A DNA stretch of 64,000 nt, from contig NZ_JAZAQL010000005.1 of the NCBI RefSeq assembly GCF_037081675.1, forward strand, positions 248,001 to 312,000. The letters run 5' to 3'. Within the stretch, counting starts at the first letter, position 1; the number at the start of each line of letters is the position of its first letter. Of this stretch, positions 18,340 to 27,269 are shown piece after piece. Under the pieces are notes generated by a model, which saw only the letters and a program-made list of their open reading frames with translations, was not told where the DNA came from and made no database searches. This stretch comes from Halorubellus litoreus (GTDB taxonomy: Archaea; Halobacteriota; Halobacteria; Halobacteriales; Natrialbaceae). The position numbers were made by a program, and so were the translations under genes.

Positions 18340-19194
18340 TCAGTCCGTTCGTTCCAGCGTCGCTTCGGTGTCGACGTCGTAGACGCGTTCGGGCGTCTCG
18401 ACGTGCGCCCGGTGCATCGCGTCGTCGTAGCCCTCGTCGAGGAGCCAGCGGACGCGTCGCGGCACGGTCTTCGGACCCATGACGGCGCCGGGTTTGTCGG
18501 GGTCGTCCACGAAGTCGGTCTCCATGAGGAACGGCGCGTCGCGGTCGACGGCGACGCGGAGGCGGTCCTTCTCGCTCATCACGCTCGGGACGGGGCCGGC
18601 GAGTTCGCCGAGCGCGTAGTGCTTGACGACGCGCGTGCGGTCGAGCCCCTCGGCTTCGGCCCACTCGGCTATCTCGGTGAGGTCGTCGCTCCCCTCGGTG
18701 TGGAGTTGGACGGCGCAGCCGAGGTCGGCGCCGTGCGCGAACGCCGACCGCATCACGGCGTTCGAGGCGTCCCAGACCGCGTCGGTGACGTCGTAGTGCG
18801 GGCGCCCGGACTTCAGGCCGAGTGCGCGGTCGGCGGCGACGAAGTCGGCGGCGACGTCGATGCCCGCCTGCATGAGGTCGCGCGCACCCGCTGGGTCGTA
18901 GCCGTCGTCGACGAGTTGGGATACCAGCCCCGGGTGGACGCCGAGGATGGGCCACGCGCGCCCGTCGAGGACGTCGGTCGCGTCCGCGACGGCGTCGACG
19001 GTCACCTCGAACACCCGCCTGAAGTCGTCCTCGTCCGCTGGAAGCTCGTCGAGGACGTGCCAGGACGGCTTGTTCACGACCATGAGGTGCGTGCCGCCGA
19101 GTCGGTGGAAGTCCTCGACGGCGTCGATACCGCGACCGTTCGCCGGGTCGAGGTGCATGTGATTATCGAGGACCGGGATGTCGAGGGACTCCAT
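18340..19194 (-). CDS. TatD-related metal-dependent hydrolase
   Basis: This 284-residue protein is of the archaeal TatD-like branch of the amidohydrolase superfamily. The metal-binding pair DNHMHLDP lies at about residues 11-18. Other family positions seen are ILGVHPG, VQLHTEG (His), VVKHYALGE (His) and a late FLMETDFVDDP (Asp). The superfamily includes TatD DNases, but the substrate of this archaeal branch is not established. The ATG at 19194 (MESLDIPVLDNH) is chosen. An alternative GTG lies three codons upstream at 19203. A divergent AT-rich promoter region separates it from the first protease gene. Confidence 0.85.
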   Translation of the reverse strand: MESLDIPVLDNHMHLDPANGRGIDAVEDFHRLGGTHLMVVNKPSWHVLDELPADEDDFRRVFEVTVDAVADATDVLDGRAWPILGVHPGLVSQLVDDGYDPAGARDLMQAGIDVAADFVAADRALGLKSGRPHYDVTDAVWDASNAVMRSAFAHGADLGCAVQLHTEGSDDLTEIAEWAEAEGLDRTRVVKHYALGELAGPVPSVMSEKDRLRVAVDRDAPFLMETDFVDDPDKPGAVMGPKTVPRRVRWLLDEGYDDAMHRAHVETPERVYDVDTEATLERTD

Positions 19195-19335
19195 GTATCT
19201 CACCAGACGTGTGCGCAGCGGTTCAATAATGTTGACGGTTCGAGCGCGATAGCGCCGCTGTCCGGCTATTCCGCGACGACAGTTGTCTATCAGATTGTGT
19301 TACTATACTATTATTTTTAGCAATTCTGAACAAAA

Positions 19336-19344
19336 TTTAAATAT
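19336..19344 (+). promoter_or_regulatory. TATA-like promoter of protease 1
   Basis: TTTAAATAT lies at 19336-19344 and is followed by GGGGCGT. It is centred about 27-30 nt before the two candidate ATG codons (19364 and 19370), as for a haloarchaeal leaderless transcript. Equivalent elements precede all four protease genes. A TTAGCAATT lies just upstream (19317-19325). Confidence 0.6.
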
Positions 19345-19369
19345 GGGGCGTCCATCGTAGCTGATGGGC

Positions 19370-21247
19370 ATGGCAGACCGTAGCAACCCACAGACGGATC
19401 GGCGTACCTTCCTGAAAGCAACCGGCGTCGCAGCGAGCACCGCAGCGTTCGCGGGCGTCACTCAAGCGACCCCCGGGCGCGAACCGGGCCCGAAGACGGG
19501 CGAATGGGTCGTCCTGACGAGCGCCACGACCAGCATGGCGACGGCCGAAGCCGAAGTACAGGCAACCATCCCGGACAAGGCCGACGTCACGCACCGGAAC
19601 GAGACACTCGGCTACATGGCCGTCGAGTCCCCGACGCCGGGCGCGGCGTCGATGGACTCCCCTATCGTCGAGGACCTCGAACGACTCCCGTTCGTCGACA
19701 CCGTCGAACGGAACGTCACGTACCACGCGATGGAGACGCCGAACGACGAACTGTACGACGAACAGTACGCGCCCCAGCAGGTCCGCGCACCGACCGCGTA
19801 CGACACGACCGACGGGAGCGAGGACGTCACGGTCGCCATCGTCGACCAGGGCGTCAAGTACGACCACCCCGACCTCCAGAGCCGCTTCGGCGCGGACAAG
19901 GGCCAGGACTTCGTCGACTCTGACGACGACCCGATGCCGGAGTCGATGAGCGAGGAGTACCACGGCACGCACGTCGCCGGCATCGCGTCGGCGACCTCCG
20001 ACAACTCGACGGGCGTCACCGGCATCTCCGACTCGCGACTCATCTCCGGGCGCGCACTCGGCACGGGCGGGGGCGGAAGCCTCACCGACATCGCCGACGC
20101 CGTCCAGTGGGCCGCCGACCAGGGCGCGGACATCATCAACATGAGCCTCGGCGGCGGCGGCTACACGGACACGATGAAGAACGCCGTCAGCTACGCGGTG
20201 AACAACGGCGCGCTCCCCATCTGTGCCGCGGGGAACAACGGCGACCCGTCCGTGAGCTACCCGGCCGCGTACAGCGAGTGTATGGCCGTCTCCGCCGTCG
20301 ATGAAAACGAGGACCTCGCGAGCTTCAGCCAGTACGGCGACAAGCTCGACGTCGCCGCCCCCGGCGTCGACGTCCTCTCCACGTGGACGGAGTACAAGAG
20401 CCAGTTCGGCGGCAAGTACAACAAGATCTCGGGGACGTCGATGGCGTGCCCCGCCGCGTCCGGCGTCGCCGCGCTCGGCCTCGCGGCCGCGGGCGGGAGC
20501 GGCGCGCTCTCCCCGACGGAGCTCCGCGCGCGCCTGAAGAACACCGCCGTCGACATCGGCCTGAGCGAGCAAGAGCAGGGCGCGGGGCGCGTCGACGCGG
20601 CGAACATCGTCGACGGTGGCGGGACGACGCCGCCGGGCAACTCCGCACCGACGGTGTCCATCAACGCCTCGTCGACGACCGTCGACGTCGGGACCGCCGT
20701 CGAGTTCGACGGCTCCGGGTCCAGCGACTCGGACGGCTCCATCGAGTCCTACAGCTGGGACTTCGGTGACGGCGCGACCGCGACCGGCGTCAGTGCGACG
20801 CACACGTACGACAGCGCGGGCGAGTACACGGTCACGCTCACCGTCACGGACGACGACGGCGCGTCCTCGTCGAACTCCATCGCCGTCACCGCCGAGTCCG
20901 GCGGCGGTGGCGGGTCCTGTGGTGACGTCACCGAGACGGCGAGCGTCGACGGCTCGCTCTCGGGGTACTGGGACGACGCGAACTACACGTACAGCGCCGC
21001 GACCAGCGACCCGTGCCAGGTGTCGTTCCTCCTCGACGGTCCCTCGGGCGCTGACTTCGACATCTACGTCACGTACGACGGCCGGACGCCGTCGACGTAC
21101 GACTACGACGCGCGCGCCGCGACGTACGGCGCCGACGAGACGCTCACCGTCGAGGACGTGAGCGCCGGCCAGGAGTTCGGTATCCTCGTCGACTCCTACG
21201 ACGGCAGCGGGAGCTACACGCTCTCCGTCGAGGAACTCGGCGCCTGA
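19370..21247 (+). CDS. Halolysin-type subtilisin-like serine protease 1 (Tat-exported, S8 family)
   Basis: This 625-residue secreted protease carries a twin-arginine signal (DRRTFLKATGVAASTAAFAG, residues 10-29) and a propeptide-like region to about residue 115. The S8 catalytic domain holds D159 in AIVDQGVKYDHPDL, H198 in YHGTHVAG, oxyanion N289 in AAGNNG and S357 in GTSMACP. A PKD domain (about 425-515, SWDFGDG) and a C-terminal pre-peptidase-type beta domain (about 530-620, YDGRTPSTYDYDAR) follow. The Asp motif is DQG instead of the usual DTG. Two starts are possible. ATG 19370 is chosen because its distance from the promoter GGGCGT matches genes 2 and 3. ATG 19364 adds two residues. Extracellular protein degradation is the likely role. 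Confidence 0.92.
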   Translation: MADRSNPQTDRRTFLKATGVAASTAAFAGVTQATPGREPGPKTGEWVVLTSATTSMATAEAEVQATIPDKADVTHRNETLGYMAVESPTPGAASMDSPIVEDLERLPFVDTVERNVTYHAMETPNDELYDEQYAPQQVRAPTAYDTTDGSEDVTVAIVDQGVKYDHPDLQSRFGADKGQDFVDSDDDPMPESMSEEYHGTHVAGIASATSDNSTGVTGISDSRLISGRALGTGGGGSLTDIADAVQWAADQGADIINMSLGGGGYTDTMKNAVSYAVNNGALPICAAGNNGDPSVSYPAAYSECMAVSAVDENEDLASFSQYGDKLDVAAPGVDVLSTWTEYKSQFGGKYNKISGTSMACPAASGVAALGLAAAGGSGALSPTELRARLKNTAVDIGLSEQEQGAGRVDAANIVDGGGTTPPGNSAPTVSINASSTTVDVGTAVEFDGSGSSDSDGSIESYSWDFGDGATATGVSATHTYDSAGEYTVTLTVTDDDGASSSNSIAVTAESGGGGGSCGDVTETASVDGSLSGYWDDANYTYSAATSDPCQVSFLLDGPSGADFDIYVTYDGRTPSTYDYDARAATYGADETLTVEDVSAGQEFGILVDSYDGSGSYTLSVEELGA

Positions 21248-21875
21248 ACGCTATCGGACACGTTCCATCCACGGTCGACTCCGTCGACCCATCCGTTCAT
21301 CCCACCTTCCCCCTTCTCTGTCGCGGGCCGTTCGTCGCCTGCTGAGTTGATTCACGCCGTGTGACGACAGCATTTCTCCGGGTCCCGCACACGCCCGCAC
21401 GTAACAACCCAATCAAGGGCAAGGGTGATGCTGGGTTGTGGGTGGCTGGCGTTCCAGTGCGGTGGACGTCGTCCACACGTGGTGACGTGTTGTCCGGTTC
21501 TGGGTGTCGATGCGGTCGGCCGTCGGCTGACGTCGAGGTCGGGCGTTCCGCTCGCGATTGTGCGCGCGCGACGAGTTCACGAGGCTCGTTCGCGGTGGAA
21601 CCTGCAGATCCCCCCGCGACTTCGTGTCGGTGACTCGTCATGCTCGCCGACGCGTTCGTGATAGTTGTGTGCCAGTATCACACGTGATGATTCCCAACTG
21701 GCCATCCCGAACCCGACGCAGTCTCCGTGAATCACGCATTGGTTTCCCGTAGTTTCAAAGCACACAATCAAATAATTCGTCTACTGAAACGGCTGGTAAT
21801 AGTTTCAAATCGCTATTGATTTAGCTCTAAATGAGGAAAATATAAATACATGGGTGCCAAGTGCTGTTCTGTGTC
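21248..21875. other. Long intergenic region upstream of protease 2
   Basis: About 630 bp contain no convincing gene. Short open frames on both strands have poor codon use. The last 130 bp are AT-rich. GTTTCAAA occurs twice (21752 and 21802), and TGAAAC at 21785-21790 forms a perfect 6-bp inverted repeat with GTTTCA at 21802-21807, 11 nt apart. These are candidate regulator sites for the next protease. Confidence 0.4.
21841..21848 (+). promoter_or_regulatory. TATA box of protease 2
   Basis: TATAAATA at 21841-21848 is followed by CATGGGTGC and lies about 28-35 nt before ATG 21876. The spacing fits a leaderless or near-leaderless transcript and the layout matches the promoters of proteases 1 and 3. 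Confidence 0.6.
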
Positions 21876-23729
21876 ATGACAGGCGATGACAACCACTCTT
21901 GGGCGCGACGAACCTTCCTGAAGACCACGGCCGCGGCGGGCGCCGCAGCGACGGTCACCACGACCGTCTCCGCAGACGGCGTGGAGAAGGTGCGACTCAA
22001 CTTCGGTATGGCGAACACGGCGTCGATGTCGACGGCCGAAGCGGAAGTCCAGGCGGAGACCCCCGGTAACTCCGAGGTCTACCGACGCTCGAACGAGCTC
22101 GGGTTCATCTCCATGGACATCCCGAAACAGGCCGCCGAGAACGTCAAGGAAGCCTTCGAGAAGAAGGACAAGTTCCGCTACGTCGAGTTCGACCAGCAGC
22201 TTCACGCGCTGGAGACGCCGAACGACAGTCTCTACGACGAACAGTACGCCCCCCAGCAGGTGCGTGCACCGAGCGCGTACGACACGACGCAGGGCAGTGG
22301 CGACGTGACGATCTCGGTCGTCGACCAGGGCGTCTACTACGACCACCCCGACCTCCAGGACCGCTTCGGGTCCGTGAAGGGCAAGGACTTCGTCGACTCG
22401 GACAGCGACCCGGCGCCGGACTCGATGGCAGACGAGTACCACGGCACGCACGTCGCCGGCATCGCGTCCGCGACGACGGACAACGCGACGGGCATCGCGG
22501 GCATCTCCGACTCCACGCTCCTCTCGGGTCGTGCACTCTCCGAGGAGGGCAGCGGGTCCACCGCCGACATCGCCGAAGCGGTCCGCTGGTCGGCCGATCA
22601 GGGCGCGGACATCATCAACATGAGCCTCGGTGGCGGCGGGTACACGGACACGATGAAGAACGCCGTCTCCTACGCCGTCTCGAACGGTGCACTCCCCATC
22701 TGTGCCGCGGGGAACGACGGCTCCGGTTCCGTCTCCTACCCGGCGGGCTACAGCGAATGCGTCGCGGTGTCCGCGGTCGACTCGAACGAGGACCTCGCAA
22801 GCTTCAGCCAGTACGGCGACAAGTGCGACGTCGCCGCACCCGGCGTCGACATCCTCTCGACGTGGACGACGGACAAGAGCCAGTACGGCGGCAAGTACAA
22901 CAAGATCTCGGGGACGTCGATGGCGTGTCCCGCGGCGTCCGGCGTCGCGGCACTCGGTCTCGCCGCCGACCCCGACCTCGGTCCGAACGAACTCCGTTCG
23001 CGGCTGAAGCAGACCGCGGTCGACATCGGCCTGAGCGAGGAGAAGCAGGGGTCGGGTCGCGTGGACGCGAAGAACATCGTCGACGCTGCCGGTGACGGCG
23101 GCGGTGGCGGCGGCGGCAACACGGCGCCGACGGTGTCGATCAACGCGTCCTCGACGACGGTCGAGGCGGGGACCGCGATCGAGTTCGACGGCTCCGGCTC
23201 CAGTGACCCCGACGGCTCCATCGCGAGCTACGACTGGGACTTCGACAACGGCGCGACCGCGACCGGCGCGACCGCGACGTTCACGTACGAGAACGCGGGC
23301 ACGTACGACGTCCAGCTCACCGTCACCGACGACGACGGTGCGTCCTCGACGAGCGCCATCGACGTGACCGTCGAGGAGCCCAGCGGCGGCGGTGGCTCCT
23401 GTGGCGACACCTCCGACTCCGCGAGCGCCGACGGCTACCTCTACGGCTACTACGACGATTCCTCGTTCACGTACGCCGCCAGCCTCGACGACCCGTGCCA
23501 GGTCACGTTCGACCTCGCGGGTCCGTCCGGAGCTGACTTCGACCTGTACGTGACGTTCGACGGCCGGACGCCGTCGACGTACGACTACGACGCGCGCTCG
23601 ATCACGTACGGCTCCGACGAGCAGATCGTGGTCGACGACGTCGACCCGAACCAGGAGTTCGGCATCCTCGTCGACTCCTACAGCGGCAGTGGCTCGTTCA
23701 CCATCTCGGTCAGCGAGCTCGGGAAGTAA
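21876..23729 (+). CDS. Halolysin-type subtilisin-like serine protease 2 (Tat-exported, S8 family)
   Basis: This 617-residue paralogue of protease 1 has a twin-arginine signal (WARRTFLKTTAAAGAAATV, residues 9-27), a propeptide, and a catalytic domain with D150 in SVVDQGVYYDHPDL, H189 in YHGTHVAG, oxyanion N280 and S348 in GTSMACP. A poly-Gly linker, one PKD domain (WDFDNGATATG) and a C-terminal pre-peptidase-type domain ending at SELGK complete it. Like genes 1 and 3 it has DQG at the catalytic Asp. The ATG at 21876 (MTGDDNHSW) is preferred to a GTG at 21861, which would precede the predicted transcription start. Length and order of domains match protease 1. Confidence 0.92.
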   Translation: MTGDDNHSWARRTFLKTTAAAGAAATVTTTVSADGVEKVRLNFGMANTASMSTAEAEVQAETPGNSEVYRRSNELGFISMDIPKQAAENVKEAFEKKDKFRYVEFDQQLHALETPNDSLYDEQYAPQQVRAPSAYDTTQGSGDVTISVVDQGVYYDHPDLQDRFGSVKGKDFVDSDSDPAPDSMADEYHGTHVAGIASATTDNATGIAGISDSTLLSGRALSEEGSGSTADIAEAVRWSADQGADIINMSLGGGGYTDTMKNAVSYAVSNGALPICAAGNDGSGSVSYPAGYSECVAVSAVDSNEDLASFSQYGDKCDVAAPGVDILSTWTTDKSQYGGKYNKISGTSMACPAASGVAALGLAADPDLGPNELRSRLKQTAVDIGLSEEKQGSGRVDAKNIVDAAGDGGGGGGGNTAPTVSINASSTTVEAGTAIEFDGSGSSDPDGSIASYDWDFDNGATATGATATFTYENAGTYDVQLTVTDDDGASSTSAIDVTVEEPSGGGGSCGDTSDSASADGYLYGYYDDSSFTYAASLDDPCQVTFDLAGPSGADFDLYVTFDGRTPSTYDYDARSITYGSDEQIVVDDVDPNQEFGILVDSYSGSGSFTISVSELGK

Positions 23730-23811
23730 CGACCGCGGACTGAGCGGGTAGGTCCCACACGGCGGTGGCGTCGGCGCAAGGCACCGACGCCGTTCTCTCC
23801 GTTCTCACGGA

Positions 23812-23905
23812 ACCAGTCGCGGCGGTGTTCGGTCCGTAGAGCACCAGTTGCGGCGGTGTTCGGTCCGTAGAGCACCAGTCGCGGCGGTGTTCGGTACCGT
23901 ACAGT
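23812..23905. repeat. Three 31-bp tandem direct repeats
   Basis: Units start at 23812, 23843 and 23874, each beginning ACCAGT followed by GCGGCGGTGTTCGGT. The first two are nearly identical (one base differs) and the third diverges at its end. The array lies in the 3' region between protease 2 and the convergent NYN gene. There are no spacers, so it is a simple tandem duplication. Confidence 0.85.
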
Positions 23906-23971
23906 ACCTGATCGCTCTCGGTGTCGCTCTCCTCGCGGGATGGCTGCTGGTGGGTCGCTGGACGTGACCGG

Positions 23972-24427
23972 TCAGTCGTTGACGAGTCGCGCTTCGTCGG
24001 CGGCGTTGGATAGCGCGTCGGAGCGGCCGTGTTCGCCGGGTGCCATGGCGACGGTGTGGACGCCGTACCGGCCTGCGGTCTCGAGGACTGGTTTGAAGTC
24101 GGTGTCGCGGGAGACGACGATGAGCGTGTCGAGGGTGCCGTCGACGACGGCTTCGGTGGCGTCGATGGCGAGCTTGACGTCGACGTCGCCGCTGGTGACG
24201 ACGACTTCGAATCCGCGGGCTTCGGCGGCCTGGATGAGGCCGGGGGTGGCGTGTTCGTCGAGGTAGATTCGCGAGTACGCGAGGTCGCCGCGTTCTCGAC
24301 CGACGGTGCGGACGTCGTCGAGGTCGACGTCGAACTCGTCGCGGAACGTGTTCGGGCCGTCGACGAACACGCCGACGCGCGCGCGGTCGTCGCCGGGGGA
24401 CAGGAATCGGTCGAGGAGGCCGGGCAT
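23972..24427 (-). CDS. NYN domain-containing protein (PIN-like, TIGR00288 type)
   Basis: This 151-residue protein has the NYN/PIN-like nuclease fold. The motif VGVFVDGPNTFRDEF with its acidic D lies near residues 18-32, GFEVVVTSGDVDVKLAIDA follows in the middle, and VVSRDTDFKPVL with further acidic residues lies near 104-115. These would form the metal site of an RNase. The substrate is unknown. The start at ATG 24427 (MPGLLDRF) matches the usual beginning of archaeal members. An ATG at 24532 (MAGTHHDHE) in the same frame is the alternative and sits just behind an AT-rich element at about 24563-24572. The gene lies on the opposite strand between two paralogous proteases. Confidence 0.82.
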   Translation of the reverse strand: MPGLLDRFLSPGDDRARVGVFVDGPNTFRDEFDVDLDDVRTVGRERGDLAYSRIYLDEHATPGLIQAAEARGFEVVVTSGDVDVKLAIDATEAVVDGTLDTLIVVSRDTDFKPVLETAGRYGVHTVAMAPGEHGRSDALSNAADEARLVND

Positions 24428-24783
24428 CGTCGACGTTTGGATGGTCGATGGCAAAGGCGTAGCGATGTGTTCCCCGGTGACGGGCGTCGCTGCGGGGGCG
24501 TGGGTCTCGTGGTCGTGGTGTGTCCCGGCCATCGGGCCGTCCCCGTGTGGTGCGGTAACGCGCCTAATTTTCTGCTCCGGTAATGTGTCGGTCGTGGTCC
24601 ACGAGCGGTTCGGTGACCGTATGAAGAGGGAGGCGTCTGCATCCATATTTTTATCTACTGCCGGGGTGCCGACAGAGTGCGTGTTACGGGCCTGAAACGC
24701 ATAATTTCTAGCTACAAACACGTACATTTCGCAGTAAATATCCTAAAATTTAATACTGGGCGTGCTGTTCGTCGTGTTGTAAC
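24428..24783. other. Divergent intergenic region between NYN gene and protease 3
   Basis: About 356 bp with AT-rich tracts near 24560-24572, 24645-24660 and 24718-24757 hold the promoters of the two divergent genes. The frame of the NYN gene stays open through much of it, which leaves its start uncertain. Nothing else is supported. Confidence 0.4.
24749..24755 (+). promoter_or_regulatory. TATA-like promoter of protease 3
   Basis: TTTAATA at 24749-24755 is followed by CTGGGCGTG. It is centred about 32 nt before ATG 24784, so a very short leader is expected. The segment from the TATA box to GGGCGT is close to that of protease 1. Confidence 0.6.
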
Positions 24784-26889
24784 ATGGTGGATGACTCCAT
24801 TCCGGACAGTAGCAGGCGAACGTTCCTGAAAGCAGCCGGCGCCGCCGGCGCAGCGATGACGGTCACCACGACCGTCTCCGCCGACACCGGCACCACGCGA
24901 AAGCGCATCAACCTCGGCATCGGGATGACGACGTCGATGTCGACCGCGCAGGCACAGGTCCAGTCCGAGACGCCCGCGGACGCCGAAATCTACCGCACGT
25001 CCGACGCGCTCGGGTTCGTCTCCGTCGACGTCCCCGAGGAGGCCGCCGACCGCGTCCTCGAGGCGTTCGAGAACAAGCCCGAGTTCCGGTACGCGGAGTA
25101 CGACGTCCAGATGCACGCGTTCGAGGCACCGAACGACGAACTCTACGACCAGCAGTACTCGCCCCAGCAGGTTCGCGCCCCGCAGGCCTACGACACGACG
25201 CAGGGCAGCTCGGACGTCGTCATCTCCATCGTCGACCAGGGCGTGAAGTACGACCACCCCGACCTCGAGGGTGCGTTCGGCTCGGTGAAGGGCAAGGACT
25301 TCGTCGACGACGACGACGACCCGTACCCGGACTCGATGGCCGACGAGTACCACGGCACGCACGTCGCCGGGAGCGCGGCCGCGGTGACGGACAACGGCAC
25401 GGGCATCGCGGGCATCTCGAACTCCACGCTCCTCTCCGCGCGCGCCCTCTCCGAGGAGGGCAGCGGGTCGCTCGCGGACATCGCGGAGGCAGTTCGCTGG
25501 TCGGCCGACCAGGGCGCGGACATCATCAACATGAGCCTCGGCGGCGGCGGCTACACGGACACGATGAAGAACGCCGTCTCCTACGCCGTCTCCAACGGCG
25601 CCCTCCCCATCTGTGCCGCGGGGAACAACGGCTCGTCGTCCGTCTCCTACCCCGCGGGGTACAGCGAGTGCGTCGCCGTGTCCGCGGTCAACGAGAACGA
25701 GGAGCTCGCGAGCTTCAGCCAGTACGGCGACAAGTGCGACGTCGCCTCCCCGGGCGTCGACGTCCTCTCCACGTGGACGGAGTCGACGAGCTACGGCGAG
25801 TACAACAAGATCAGCGGGACGTCGATGGCGTGCCCGAACGCCTCCGGCGTCGCCGCGCTCGGCCTCGCGGCCGACCCCGACCTCGGTCCGAACGAGCTCC
25901 GCGCACGCCTGAAGAACACCGCGGCGGACATCGGCCTGAGCGAGGAGAAGCAGGGGTCGGGTCGCGTGGACGCGAAGAACATCGTCGAAGCCGGGACCGT
26001 CCCGGACAACCAGCCGCCGACGGTGTCCATCAACGCGTCCTCGACGACGGTCGACGCCGGACAGGCCGTCGAGTTCGACGGCACTGGCTCCAGTGACCCC
26101 GACGGCTCCATCGAGAGCTACGACTGGGACTTCGACAACGGCGCGACCGCGACCGGACCGAGCGCGACGTTCACGTTCGAGAACGCGGGCACGTACGACG
26201 TCCAGCTCACCGTCACGGACGACGACGGTGCATCTTCGACGAACGCGGTCTCGGTGACCGTCGAGGAGCCCGAGGACGAGGACAATCAGGCGCCGACGGT
26301 CTCCATCGACGCTGGCGCGACGACCATCCCGGTCGGCGCCGAGGTCGAGTTCGACGGCACCGGCTCCAGTGACTCGGACGGCTCCATCGAGTCCTACGCG
26401 TGGGACTTCGGTGACGGCACGACCGGCAGCACGGCGACGGTCATGCACGCGTACGACGCGGCTGGCGAGTACACGGTGTCGCTCACGGTCACGGACGACG
26501 ACGGTGCGAGCTCGACGAAGTCCCTGCAGGTCACGGTCGAGGAGCAGTCCGGTGGGTCGTGTGGCGACACGTCCGCGAACTCGAGCGCGCAGGGGTACCT
26601 GCGTGGCTGGTACGACGACGAGAACTTCACGTTCGTGCCGGACCTCGACGACCCGTGCCAGGCGACGTTCAACCTCGACGCGGGCAGCCGCGTCGACTTC
26701 GACCTGTACGTGACGTTCGACGGCCGGACGCCGTCGACGTACGATTACGACGCGCGCTCGATCACGTACGGTCCGGACGAGCAGATCGTGGTCGACGACG
26801 TCGACCCGGACCAGGAGTTCGGCATCCTCGTCGACTCCTACCGCGGTCGCGGTTCGTTCACCATCTCGGTGGACGAGCTCGGGAAGTAA
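24784..26889 (+). CDS. Halolysin-type subtilisin-like serine protease 3 with two PKD domains
   Basis: This 701-residue protein is the longest of the four paralogues. It has a Tat signal (SSRRTFLKAAGAAGAAMTV, residues 9-27), a propeptide, and an S8 domain with D151 in SIVDQGVKYDHPDL, H190 in YHGTHVAG, oxyanion N281 and S347 in GTSMACP. Two successive PKD domains follow (about 420-500 with WDFDNGATATG, and 505-590 with WDFGDGTTG), then the same C-terminal pre-peptidase-type domain as protease 2 (YDGRTPST-like block, ending VDELGK). The extra PKD explains the greater length. Sequence is closest to protease 2, so these two are the most recent duplicates. The DQG variant of the catalytic Asp motif is retained. 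Confidence 0.92.
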   Translation: MVDDSIPDSSRRTFLKAAGAAGAAMTVTTTVSADTGTTRKRINLGIGMTTSMSTAQAQVQSETPADAEIYRTSDALGFVSVDVPEEAADRVLEAFENKPEFRYAEYDVQMHAFEAPNDELYDQQYSPQQVRAPQAYDTTQGSSDVVISIVDQGVKYDHPDLEGAFGSVKGKDFVDDDDDPYPDSMADEYHGTHVAGSAAAVTDNGTGIAGISNSTLLSARALSEEGSGSLADIAEAVRWSADQGADIINMSLGGGGYTDTMKNAVSYAVSNGALPICAAGNNGSSSVSYPAGYSECVAVSAVNENEELASFSQYGDKCDVASPGVDVLSTWTESTSYGEYNKISGTSMACPNASGVAALGLAADPDLGPNELRARLKNTAADIGLSEEKQGSGRVDAKNIVEAGTVPDNQPPTVSINASSTTVDAGQAVEFDGTGSSDPDGSIESYDWDFDNGATATGPSATFTFENAGTYDVQLTVTDDDGASSTNAVSVTVEEPEDEDNQAPTVSIDAGATTIPVGAEVEFDGTGSSDSDGSIESYAWDFGDGTTGSTATVMHAYDAAGEYTVSLTVTDDDGASSTKSLQVTVEEQSGGSCGDTSANSSAQGYLRGWYDDENFTFVPDLDDPCQATFNLDAGSRVDFDLYVTFDGRTPSTYDYDARSITYGPDEQIVVDDVDPDQEFGILVDSYRGRGSFTISVDELGK

Positions 26890-27188
26890 CCCGCGACGCG
26901 CTGTCGTCCGCTCCCATCCCCATCTGTTGCGGTTCGAATCGCTGTGCGCGCCGTTCCGTTCTTTCTGTGGTTCGAGTCGTTCGTGGACGTGCCATTGTCC
27001 GGTAGTGGTGAGTGATGCGTTCGGTGGGGTGGTCTGGTGGGTGTGGTTTGTGAACGCGTGGGGCTCGTGGTGTCGCGCGCGTTCGACTCGCCCAGTTTCC
27101 AGGCTTTATTTTCTAAAATCACTATCTATTCTGGTCAGTGTAATTTATATCATGTTCGACCCTGCCAAAACCCTTATATAACCATTGG

Positions 27189-27207
27189 AAATTGCCATTA
27201 GCAATTT
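27189..27207. promoter_or_regulatory. Inverted repeat, candidate operator of protease 4
   Basis: AAATTGC (27189-27195) and GCAATTT (27201-27207) are perfect inverted arms around CATTA. The site lies 28 bp before the TATA-like element of protease 4, the usual position for an activator or repressor site. TTAGCAATT, which overlaps the right arm, also occurs upstream of protease 1. Confidence 0.35.
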
Positions 27208-27234
27208 TACATTCTTTCCTCGATGTCCGCAATT

Positions 27235-27244
27235 CTTTAATATA
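27235..27244 (+). promoter_or_regulatory. TATA-like promoter of protease 4
   Basis: TTTAATATAA at 27235-27244 lies 26-35 nt before ATG 27270, the spacing expected for a leaderless transcript. Confidence 0.6.
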
Positions 27245-27269
27245 ACCTCGCAGACCGTGGGCGTGCAGC

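Larger units (their letters stand above)
26890..27269. other. AT-rich intergenic region upstream of protease 4
   Basis: About 380 bp. The left half is of average composition with no gene. The right half (27100-27245) is strongly AT-rich, with several TATA-like strings and an inverted repeat described separately. It appears to be an extended regulatory region. Confidence 0.4.

Noticed and set aside
23812..23905. Possible CRISPR array
   Set aside because: The three 31-bp units are directly adjacent with no spacers. No cas genes occur in the window.
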